DNA from: Berghia stephanieae
Taxonomy: Eukaryota > Mollusca > Gastropoda > Nudibranchia > Aeolidiidae
Assembly (NCBI GenBank): GCA_034508935.3
Contig: CM067442.1
Coordinates: forward strand, 87,517,948 to 87,581,947
Direction of reading: 5' to 3'
Length of the DNA: 64,000 nt
The position numbers and the translations under genes are program-made. Positions 1-16,727 of the stretch are shown here, piece after piece (position 1 is the first letter of the stretch; each line of letters begins with the position of its first letter). A model generated the notes under the pieces. The model saw nothing but the letters and a program-made list of their open reading frames with translations, was not told where the DNA came from and searched no databases.

Positions 1-103
1 CTTCTTTTCATTTAATTATATAAAGAGTAGTTTGTTTCAATGGAGCAAAACAATCCATCTCTGAATTGGATTCTTGAAAATTCTTATGTGTCTCCTTTTT
101 CAG

Positions 104-7337
<7,234 letters not shown>

Positions 7338-7441
7338 AACTTTTTTAATATCATGTTTTATTTTTGCTATGTTCATTATTTAAACACAAAATTCTTTGTC
7401 CTCTTAATCCATCTGTAAATAACATATACAAGTAAGACTGA

Positions 7442-7447
7442 AATAAA
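7442..7447 (+). terminator. Poly(A) signal of the Claspin-like gene
   Basis: AATAAA lies 105 bp after the stop codon, in AT-rich sequence. It is the first canonical hexamer on the plus strand after the stop. Confidence 0.6.
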
Positions 7448-8198
7448 ATATTTTTATTTTTTGAATTGTTTAACTCATAGATCGTTTTTTATTTTCAAGT
7501 TAAAAGTCGAATGTGTTATAATTATTTGAAATATGGTCATTATTCCTATTTGCTTAAATTTTTACCCATAGCATTTACTTTTTGTTACATGAAGTATCTT
7601 ACTGTGTAGGTCATTGACCATTTAACGTTATTATTTTTAAAGGATTAGTTTTTGTATGTGAACATTGAAGGGGGGGGGGGGGGGAGTGGACTGAAAGAGG
7701 AGGTGTACAGTGTACAAAGCAAGCCACCATCTTCACAACTTGCATCGCACAAGCCTTATGTTTTTCATTTTTTTAAATATATATATCTATTTCTATGAAA
7801 AGTCGTATTGGAGAGTATTTAATGTCTGTAATTTAATGGTAAGGTTGATATTTTTCATTTCATTCATTTGTTCTGTTGAAATGTCTTTCCATTATTTATC
7901 TGGTTATACCTTTGTTGAAACCAGAGTCACGTCACTGTTAGTGTTCTGCTTAAAATCTGAGGATATGTTGCCTGGTTGGGTTGGAGTATAATTGTACCTT
8001 GCCCGGTCAGGGTTGAATTTGAACACTGTTGAAAAACCGTTGTACTATAGAGCACATTATCCAGATGATGATGGGTGGAATTCCCTAGGGCAGAACGCTG
8101 CCCTTGGGCATGGATTATTTTTCTTCGGTATCCAGGATAGCCTTGTTATCTCCTCTTTTCCCATTTATCTTTTATTATCCTTCCTCTACTTAAATAAT
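7448..8198. other. Intergenic stretch without a recognised gene
   Basis: AT-rich sequence with a poly-G run (about 7671-7685). The short open frames here have no recognisable motif and no splice support. I see no element boundaries. Confidence 0.5.
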
Positions 8199-8729
8199 CG
8201 GGTGGGGTTCCCTACCTCCACAGTGGGCAGGGAGGTACTTACTGTGTCTTCTATCCCCTTATATCTGTTTTCCAACATGCTTTCTGTCTTTGTCTTGGTA
8301 TGGGATTACCTAGTTTTGTCCCGACCCTGGCTGGGAGGGAAACAGTCAAATGCATAGTTATTGTTTTGGGAGATGATATTTTTTTTCCTTGTACATCATC
8401 TCTCTGTTATGTATTATTATATTTGTTATTTTTAATGTATAATGAAATGTAGGCATTTGAGCGTATTCCTCTTTGTTGGATCTTGTGCTTGTGTCTGGGT
8501 GAGACTTATAGGTGATATCAGACTAAGTACATTGATGGTATGCTCTTGGAATCTACATATGATCCCTATTTGTTCCCAGTTCCCCTTTGTCTTCTTACTC
8601 TCTTTTGGGTGCTTTAATTGTAATTCTAGAACTTTCGACTATCCCCTTTTCTTCCTTTTTACTGGCGCTGATATAACCTAAATGTGTTGCAAGCGCCATA
8701 AAACCCTTAAAAACATTAAAAACAAACAT
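8199..8729 (+). mobile_element. Family A retroposon, near full length
   Basis: It follows the reference copy at 4357-4884 closely from CGGGTGGGGTTCC to the tail. The 3' hairpin GGCGCT...AGCGCC is kept (about 8662-8697), and the A-rich end is CTTAAAAACATTAAAAAC. Confidence 0.8.
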
Positions 8730-8772
8730 ACTTAAATAATTTGATTCACCATCTGTGCTGAGTTGACATCTT

Positions 8773-9485
8773 TTGATGGCGGGAGACAGGTGCATTTATC
8801 TTTTTGTGAGAAATTATAATTTTTTTCCCCTTGTAATTGTAAATCATCTCTCTTTAGTAAATTTGTATGATTTACACGCCCTTTGTGACCATCTGAGAGT
8901 ACTTCTCTTGGTGGGCGGGTGGTTGGATGGGAGCATCACCCTTGAATCATATACCTATGATGTTCGCATGGGTGTACGATCCGATAGTGATGTCGTTTCT
9001 TCTTCTCTTTACTAGCCTATCCTGCTTCTTTGGTTTGTGATTTTATTTTTGACAGGGGATATTTTTTTTTTCTGTAAATCTTCTGCCTGTTTGTTCTTGG
9101 TTATTTATAATTTAGCTTATGATATCTTTAGGTTATGATTTTGATTTACATTTGTACTATTTTTGTTAGATTGCTTGTTTTTTTGTTTCAGCGGTCTCTC
9201 ATATAACCTCAATTGTGTTGGAAGAGACCTAAAGCAACAAACAAAAAAAAAAAAAAAAAATCTCTTGGTGGAATCATGTGTTATTGCCAAGGTGGGACTT
9301 TTAGTGATCTCATCCCAGACATATAGATGGACTGCTCTACTTTTGTTCTTTCTTTGAACTAGCCTCGTTCTATCTCCAGTGAGAGAACAAATCTATTATC
9401 TTTTATCCATTTCTTCATCTTCCTTTTTACTGGCCCTGAAATCACTCGAAAGTATACCCAAGGGCAGTCAAATAAAACTAGAGGT
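8773..9485 (+). mobile_element. Two diverged relatives of family A
   Basis: The first relative has a TTGTAAATCATCTCTC block near 8838 and ends near 9240. It has a tail hairpin GGTCTCT...AGAGACC around a loop (ATATAACCT..A..TGTGTTG) like that of family A, followed by a poly-A tract. The second ends near 9480 with GCCCT...AGGGC around CACTCGAAAGTATACCCA, then AATAAAAC. Both stems differ in sequence from family A yet still pair. Confidence 0.55.
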
Positions 9486-9794
9486 GCCTAAATGAGTTAA
9501 TAAAATGGAAAGATAAAGGGAGTAAATATGACTCATAAATAAGGGAACAACACAAAGCAAACGAAGTTTCAGCCTTTGGCTGACACAAACAATAAGGAAT
9601 TATGCAAATGCAAATTGTATCCAATGTGATTCAAAAGTAATATTGAGGAAATGCAATGTGATTCGAAAGTCAAATATTGAATAAATGTATGAACTGAATG
9701 AGATCTCTTGTGCTGTTACTGATTTGCTGTGTCTGTTTAAGATTAAGATTATGGAAGTGGCGTTACATGCGGAGTTTGTTTTGTTTTTACATAA

Positions 9795-10200
9795 CTGGGT
9801 GGGGTTCCTGACCTCCCATAGTAGGCAGGGAGGTACTTACTGCATCTTCTATCCCCCTATATCTGTTTTCCAACTTGCTTTCTGTCTTGATCTTGGAATG
9901 AGATTACTTGGTTTTGTCCTGGTCCTGGCTGAGAGGGAAACAGTCAAATGTATAGTTAATTTTGGGAGATTATATTTTTTTTTCTTGTAATCATTTCTCT
10001 GCTATGCACTGAATTATGTTTTCTTTATATTGTATATGATTTGTGTATTCCTCTTAGTGGGGACCTGTGCTTGTGTCAGTATTAGACTTTTAGTGTAATT
10101 CTAGAACTTTTTACTATCCCATTTTCTTTCTTTTTACTGGCGCTGATATGACCTTAATGAGTTGCAAGTGCCGTAAAACCCTTACTTAATAATATAAAAA
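9795..10200 (+). mobile_element. Family A retroposon with an internal deletion
   Basis: The head CTGGGTGGGGTTCCTGACC and the middle blocks are present. About 130 bp is missing where ATTAGACTTTTAG joins TGTAATTCTAGAAC. The tail hairpin is GGCGCT...AGTGCC, which keeps pairing through a G-U pair. Confidence 0.75.
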
Positions 10201-10298
10201 CATGTTTTTACAAAAGGTAGATGATGATTTTTGTTTCACGGGTGGGGTTGCTGGCCTCCCATAGGGTGGCACTTACTGTGTCTTCTATCCCCCTATAT

Positions 10299-10677
10299 CT
10301 GTCATCTGCATTTTTTGCGGCTGCAAATATCAGGGCGATCCGCAAATTTTGGCAAAATTCCCAAAATTTGCAAATCGTGGCAAAATTGGCAAATTTTGGG
10401 GGAAAACAAAATAACGAGAAAAAAAAAGTGCGAAACTTGAGAAATGTTGCAGGTTTGCCTGGGCCCAAACCAAGGGAAGCTACTCTCTACGGATAATGAT
10501 CCTTTTTAAATTTTTGTAACAACGCTATTCACTTAATTAATAAATGTAGCCTCCTTAAATGTCATAAATTGTCTTTTATATATATTTTTTTCTGTATCGC
10601 GTGTTAATTTTTACTGAAACGCTTAGTTCTTGTCGGCAAATTTTTGGGGTTATTTTGGCAAAAAATGCAGATGACAG
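10299..10677. mobile_element. MITE with 20-bp perfect terminal inverted repeats
   Basis: The left end CTGTCATCTGCATTTTTTGC (10299-10318) is exactly inverted at the right end (10658-10677). TATAT flanks both sides (10294-10298 and 10679-10683), which suggests a 5-bp AT-rich target duplication. The inside is rich in GCAAATTTTGGCAAAATT-like phrases and has no transposase. Superfamily not assigned. Confidence 0.75.
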
Positions 10678-10696
10678 TTATATGTTTTCCAATTGA

Positions 10697-11320
10697 ATGA
10701 ATGGCTGCGCAGTCTCTACGAGCGCTTGATGTGAATGTGTGCGTCACTTCGAGTTTGTCAGTCTGTTTCTATTATCCAGTTAGTAATTTGCCTCCATAAA
10801 TCTCTGTCTAGTGCAAATGTTCTTAGCTTTAGGATGTCATGTGTGTTAAGGTGCTGAGGCAGTTGGATGTTTCCTTGTGTTGTTGAAATCAGTTCTTCAG
10901 TTGTTGTTTCTTAATTTATGTGATATTTTTTTGAGATCTTGATTCAATGTTGTTGGAAGTAGTGAAGTTGGTGTACGCCCTCTGCATTTGTCTCCTTGTT
11001 TGAAGTAATTATCCACTGCGGTTTGTGCTGGAATATTTTCATCTCGTCAGAGCACGTGTCCGAACAGTTTCCATCTTTGTTTCTTTATACGCGTACTGAC
11101 TGGTTGTACACTGCATGTCATATACATCCTCATTGCTGATTTTGTCTGGCCAATGTACTTCAATAACTCAATTGTTTGCGATGAAGGGAGTCCAGGATGT
11201 CCAAATCCTTTTTTGGTTTGGAAGCACTATTGCTTCGTAAAGGCGTAAGCCGTATTCCTTTAATTTCATTAATGATGTTCGTCCTGTTCCAAACGGTGTG
11301 TAGTTCTCTGAATGCAGTTT
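10697..11320 (-). mobile_element. LINE 3' fragment (protein C-terminus only)
   Basis: Minus-strand translation in broken frames gives LRLYEAIVLPN (about 11210-11245), then CSVQPVSTRIKKQRWKLFGH followed by VL and a stop (about 11055-11120), then ENIPAQTAVDNYF and a CRGRTP.SLPTTLN segment. The RWKLFGHVLRR.E and CRGRPRT pattern is typical of the region after the reverse transcriptase in several LINE clades. The RT core is absent, and frames shift between the pieces. Clade not assigned. Confidence 0.6.
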
Positions 11321-11331
11321 GAGCTAAGTAC

Positions 11332-13076
11332 CAGGGCTGAGAATCTTCCGCCTAAATGGTAGTTTATCTCCGCCCATCCCATCACATTTCCTCCTTTTTC
11401 AAATTTGCCGTGTCAAACATTTTCCTCAAACCTACAAAATCACCATTATGTCTTGTGTTATATTTTGACACCTGTGCTCAGTCTCGTGAAATTTGGTGAC
11501 GGTCCCGTTTTTATGACGTTGGGCCAGACAGTATGGCACCAGATGTCACAATTGACACAGAAGACCAGTAGTGTTCTTTGATTAGTTAGTTGATGGTTGA
11601 AGGGGAAGGGGAGGGACAAATGGGTCTGGGGGTTTTTTCCCCCTGTTGTAGGTACCTATTGCCTTTTTAATCTCTCTCCTCTCTCTCTCTCTTTTTTTTT
11701 CCCTTTGCCTTTCTTTCTATTTCTCTTTTCTTCTTCTTTTTTTTTTTGGATATAGAATTCAAAAGGTCCATACATAAGTTATTCTGGTAAAGAAGTCTTT
11801 CCTCCTCCCCCCCCCCCCCCCCCCCTCTCTCTCTCTCTCTTCTTTCTTTCTTTCGTAACCACATTAAATCATCTGGTATATAGAGATGATATATTAGAAC
11901 AAAGCAATGGTGATTGGCTTAGTTTAATCTTTTTTCTTTTTACCTTTGGACTATTCTATGGCTTTAAATTTGAGAGATTCTTGGGTTGTATTTATAAGCT
12001 AAATAACTACTATTAGGTTTCTTTGCTTGTGTTTGATCGATAGCCCGAGAAATTTTCCTCCTTTTTGACAAATTGCTATTATCATCACTGAATAGAAAAA
12101 CAGTCACCAAAATCACTACATCAACATCTCTACCACCACTACTATTACAATCACCACCACATCATCATCCCTACCACCACTACTACTACAAATAGCACCA
12201 CATCATTCCTACCACCACTACTACTACAACTACCACCACATCATCAACCCTACAACCACCATCATATCATCATCCCCACCACCACTACTACTACAATCAC
12301 CACCACATCATCATCCCTACCACATCACCCCTACCACCACCACCACCACACCATCATCCCTAGCACCACTACCACAACTACCACCACATCATCATTCCTA
12401 CCACAGCTACTACTACAACCACCACCACATCATCAACCCTACTACCACTACTTCAACCACCACTACATCATCATCCCTACCACCACCATCACACCATCAC
12501 TACTACTACAACCACCACCACACCATCATCCCTACCACCTCTACTACTAGAACCACCACCACATCATCAACCCTACTACCACTACTACAACCACCACCAC
12601 ATCATCATCCCTACCACCACTACTACTACAACTACCACCACGTCATCATTCCTACCACAGCTACTACAACCACCACCACACAATCATTACTACAACCGTC
12701 ATCCCTACCACCATTACTACTACAACCACCACAACATCATCCCTACCACCACTACTACTACAACTACCACCACGTCATCATTCCTACCATAGCTACTACA
12801 ACCACCACCACACAATCATCCACACTACTACCACTGCTATTACTACAACCACCACCACATCATCATCCCTACTACAACCACCAAATGTTGTAATTACACT
12901 TTTAACTTTTGAAATTCCACCGAATTGTGTCAGAAATTGCTGCAAGACAAATTTTGGATCGCATCTCAGTAAATTTGAGTGAAATTCAAATTTATAGATT
13001 ATGATCGCATGGATGGGTCATGATCTTCACGATGAAAAATTTCCTCCTTTTTTGTGACCAGTCATTCTCACCCCTG
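11332..13076. mobile_element. Non-autonomous hAT-like DNA transposon, copy 2
   Basis: It has the same ends as copy 1 (CAGGGCTGAGAAT... and ...ATTCTCACCCCTG). The 6-bp target duplication is AAGTAC (11326-11331 and 13077-13082). The flanks inside the ends match copy 1 almost base for base. It is 1745 bp against 883 bp because the ACC/ATC microsatellite has grown to about 780 bp (12106-12885), while the CT tract is shorter. A poly-C run lies near 11806-11824. Confidence 0.75.
12106..12885. repeat. ACC/ACT/ATC-rich minisatellite inside the hAT-like element
   Basis: Imperfect units of roughly 36-40 bp run through CCACCACATCATCATCCCTA and then CCACCACTACTACTACAA. The same motif, shorter, is in copy 1 (2641-2845). 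A similar tract lies in FBXO11 intron 11 (40868-41055). Confidence 0.8.
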
Positions 13077-13389
13077 AAGTACATTGGTGGTATGCTCTTG
13101 GAATCTTCATCTGATCCCTATTTGTTCCCAGTTCCCCTTTGTTTTACCTTTTCTTGGTTGCCTTAATTGTAATTCTAGATTTTGCCTATCCCATTTTTTT
13201 ACTATTGGCGTTGATATAACCTAAGTCTGTTGCAAGCACCGTAAAACCCTTAAAAACAAAACAAAAACAATTTTTGTTTCAAACTAACTGGTGAAAAAAT
13301 GATTTCTTCACTCAGTGATCTACTTTTGTACTTGTACTGTTTTTTTTTTAAATCTCATCTCATCTTTCCTGGTGCTTGGGTGACCCAGG

Positions 13390-13600
13390 GAGTCTTGATA
13401 ACTCAGTTGATGGAGCACTTACTTCACAAGCAAAAGGACTGATATTGACCCCAGGTACAGTGATTGGGTAGCTGGATTTGTCAGATCTAGTGGAAAGTAC
13501 TTTGCGATAGACTAGCATCCAATCCAAAAAACACCAATCTCTTAATGACACAGAAAGCAACTCCATACGCCTTAAGGCTTTAGAAGACTGTTTAGGACGA
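13390..13600 (+). mobile_element. SINE family C, tRNA-derived, 3'-truncated copy
   Basis: The tRNA-like head is ACTCAGTTGATGGAGCACTT. The body is GGGTAGCTGGATTTGTCAG and TACTTTGCGATAGACTAGC. It matches the copies at 19722-19995 (plus) and 58424-58671 (minus). Confidence 0.7.
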
Positions 13601-14018
13601 TCCAAGAATTGAAAATGAGTGACTGTGACTAGTTTAAGTTTCGGACTACCTACACAAAGCAGCACCAAAATCCCGAACAAGTCGGGACCAGGCCTATTTG
13701 TTAGAGATTTCCGTGTTGGGTATTTTACAAAGAATAAATGTAGGTGGTTTAAGTAAGGTCCCATTATAATGATTACCCCTCCCCCCTCTTTATCTTGCTC
13801 TGTGTCAAAAGTAAGTTGGTTTGTCACTAGTACACAGTTATTAATTATTGGATTAGTGGGTCTTGTTTCATTCAATAACCATATACAAGATGACAAAGTC
13901 AGCATGTTGCATTGTTGATTACACACTCGGCACATAAAGTCATTACCTATGAATCCGGTACCCAATCACAATCCCTTGCATCTCTCCCATCACCTCGGCT
14001 TCACCATCCCTGCTTATT

Positions 14019-14345
14019 TGGTGGGGTCTTCTGACCTCCAAGGGTGGGCAGGTCACTTGCTATCTTTTATCTGTTTTATCTAGATCTGTTTTCCCCTTGT
14101 GTTGCTCCCTGTCTTTGTTCTGGATTGAGATGGCTTATTATTTTTCCTGGGTGGGGTTCCCGACCTCCCATAGTGGGCAGGGAGGTAGCCTACTTGCTGT
14201 GTCTTCTATACCCCTATACCTGTTTTCCAATTGCTTTCTGTCTTTGTCTTGGAATGAGATTACTTAGTTTTGTCCTGGTCCTACTGGTGCTGATATAACA
14301 TAAATGTGTTGCAAGCGCCGTAAAACCCTTAAAAATAAACAAAAC
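14019..14345 (+). mobile_element. Two family A fragments in tandem
   Basis: The first (14019-14145) is a diverged head region. The second (14148-14345) has a good head and tail with the middle deleted (TTTTGTCCTGGTCC joins TACTGGTGCTGATATAAC). Its hairpin GGTGCT...AGCGCC pairs through one G-U. Confidence 0.7.
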
Positions 14346-16000
14346 AATCTTTCGCCCGTCCCACATCTTGACTTTTCTAGCTTTCTTATCATTCAACAGC
14401 AGTACTTCTATTTCTACAAAATAGTGTCAGAGTGAACTGTTTCAAAACAGACAGGGGGTAAAGATTGCTTTTGGAGCCTTCAAAGGCTTGATTTACTGAA
14501 ATCTCCAAATTTGGGTTTTCTTCCTCCACAATATCCCATGATTGAAAGGAATTGTTTCCTGTGGTATAGACTACAGATACACATTTTCTTCTAGACTTCA
14601 TACACCGTTCAAATGTGCCCTTGCACTTGTAAATGCCTTTAATTGGCAATGCAATAGCACTTAATTCCTGCTTTAGAAATACAGAGAGGCACAAATATAA
14701 CAAAGGACCCATTACTTCAGTCGTGAACAAAAAGATAGTGAGCGTTCATTCACTTACTGATATTATTTCCCTTTAATTTTTGATGTCTGATTGAACGGAG
14801 ATATGATAAAACACAGATTCTCTTGTGGTCTTTCAATTCCTATATAGTTTAGTTTCCTCTGTAATCATATATTATTAGTGTATCCATCTTGGTGGCATTT
14901 TGTACCTCTTGACTCATAGATACCATTTACTTCTGTTCATGTTTTAATTATCCCCTCATCATCCCCCTTGTCTTGCTCTCAACGGGTGATTTCAAGAGTT
15001 AAAGAAAATAACTATAGAAAAAGTGAGATCGAATTTCTTTATTCACAGCTTTGTATGGCTTACATATTCCAAAACACGGTAGGCTATATGATTTTTGTGT
15101 AGATCTCACCTTAAAGAAAGGGTGGCTTTCATTTGGTTAAAAAAATATAGATTGAATTTAATGCCAGAAATTACTGTACTGTAAGGCTACAAACTACTAG
15201 ATAAGCCTATTATCTTATTCCACAAAAATAATGACTATCTATCAATTATCAAAATAAAATTGATATTTTTTACAAATTTGAAAAATTATAATATCACAAT
15301 AAAATAACTATTCAAACAAACACAAGCATCATCTAAATCAGGTAAAGGGGATTGCTTTACATACAGGTCTGTAAATGCCTATTTTCCAAAATGAAAATTT
15401 TCAGTCATTATGTTCATAATTATTATGTATTACAGAGATATGATGTTAATTGCTTGAAGATAATAAAAATCAACAAATGCGTCTATTGCCTTTATATCAG
15501 CACTGCGATCGACGTAAGTATCTGACATTAAAAACAATATGTTGATAGGTAATCCGTAACAATACAACATGAAAACAACAGCCCATTTCAAATTACTGTA
15601 ATAGAACATCTCGGACAGGGAAACCATAACCATAACGCCATCAAAAAAGAAAAAAAGCGAGACGACTTTGTACATTGAGTAAATGCATGATTCGCAATGA
15701 AATTTTTCTTTAGGCTGAAATTTGGTCTCCGCTCCGAGGAACAAAGATAGACAGCGATTGGAGAGCGAATTTCAGATCCATGACATGTGACCTTGGATGA
15801 CGAAAGTAGTTGCAGTTTCATGATGGCTCACCATCAGTAAAACCCATAGGTAGAAATAACTCATTTCATTTTTTGATTTTCCAGATAGTCTAAAAATTAG
15901 ACTTCTCTAATTGTGGATTACAATTTATTATTAGGCTTTGGAGTTTCCATGAATAAAGGGTCTAATGTTGACAGTTGAAACACTGAAAACCGAAAATTGT
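14346..16000. other. Intergenic stretch between convergent genes
   Basis: No gene is firmly supported. A minus-strand open frame at 14389-14730 (113 codons) has ordinary protein-like composition but no recognised motif or clear splice site. Another at 15430-15744 is hydrophobic and could be chance in AT-rich DNA. A faint family A-like region is visible near 14870-14990. Confidence 0.4.
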
Positions 16001-16004
16001 TTAA

Positions 16005-16248
16005 CCCTCTCCTTACCAACTACAGGAAAATCGTCACATTCGTTACGAGACAACCAACATTTTTCCTATTCAAATTTCTTTTGTACATCATAAAATTTAA
16101 AGAAAATGAACGGTGTGTTGTAGAGCATGTTTTGCCAGGTATTGCAAGAATTTACTGCTATTGTGTTTGAGTGACAAAAAATATATTTTTGTGTTAGTTG
16201 GGAGTGAAGTTTTGGGTAAAATCCTGAAAACGGTTGGTAAGGAGAGAG
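16005..16248. mobile_element. MITE with TTAA target duplication (piggyBac- or Kolobok-like), copy 1
   Basis: TTAA flanks both ends (16001-16004 and 16249-16252). The terminal inverted repeats are CCCTCTCCTTACCAAC (left) and, inverted at the right end, CTCTCTCCTTACCAAC. The element is 244 bp with no transposase. It lies about 480 bp beyond the EFCAB11 stop codon. A second copy is at 35644-35922. Confidence 0.75.
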
Positions 16249-16598
16249 TTAAAAGCCTGAGGTCAGCCGATGGGCTGAAAACTTACAGGCCTGTACATAG
16301 CAGAAAATACCCCCATAACTGTGCTAACACATTTACAGAAAGATAAACAATACAAAATATTTCTGCCACTTCTTTGTTAATGTGTTACCGTATTTAAAAT
16401 CTCAACTAAATTCAGATGATTACAAATCAACAATAGTTGGTAAATATTAATTGCAAAATTATCCTTGACTTCAAAGGTAATAGAGATCAGTTACTAGAAT
16501 TTGGTGAAATTAATACTGGGCCCTTTACATGGCATTTAAATCAAATGCATGCGTGATTATGAGCAGTGATAAGCAAATTTCCAATTCCATCACGCGTA

Positions 16599-16604
16599 TT
16601 TATT
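16599..16604 (-). terminator. Candidate EFCAB11 poly(A) signal
   Basis: AATAAA on the minus strand, about 125 bp after the EFCAB11 stop. The position and spacing are typical; there is no transcript support. Confidence 0.45.
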
Positions 16605-16727
16605 AGACTCAAGAGCTTGATTCACCACCTGCTAACAAAGCAGGGAAATTATGATATGGTTGGCATGTGACTTTTGCTTGACCTTGACTTCACCATCATT
16701 CATCAGATGACTTCAGTGTTAGGGACA

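Larger units (their letters stand above)
10239..13271 (+). mobile_element. Family A retroposon holding three nested insertions
   Basis: The head (10239-10298) is family A up to CCCCTATAT. A MITE follows (10299-10677), then family A for about 20 bp, then a LINE fragment on the minus strand (about 10697-11320). A short family A phrase (CTAAGTAC) leads to a hAT-like element (11332-13076). Family A resumes at AAGTACATTGG (13077) and runs to the tail at about 13271. The tail hairpin is GGCGTT...AGCACC, partly decayed. Confidence 0.7.

Noticed and set aside
8442-8681. Recurring plus-strand frame beginning HLSVFLFVGSCACVWVRL
   Set aside because: The same frame appears in several family A copies, but it is short, poorly kept between copies and lacks any known domain. 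It is treated as a chance frame of the repeat.
13360-13965. Minus-strand open frame of 201 codons
   Set aside because: Its second half is antisense to a SINE C copy, and it has no recognised motif or splice context. Length alone is weak evidence here.
14389-14730. Minus-strand frame of 113 codons with a protein-like C-terminus
   Set aside because: Composition is plausible, but I could not find a convincing acceptor, start or family. It is mentioned only as part of the intergenic note.
15430-15744. Hydrophobic minus-strand frame of 104 codons
   Set aside because: It could look like a membrane protein, but AT-rich sequence gives such frames by chance. No homology or splice support was seen.
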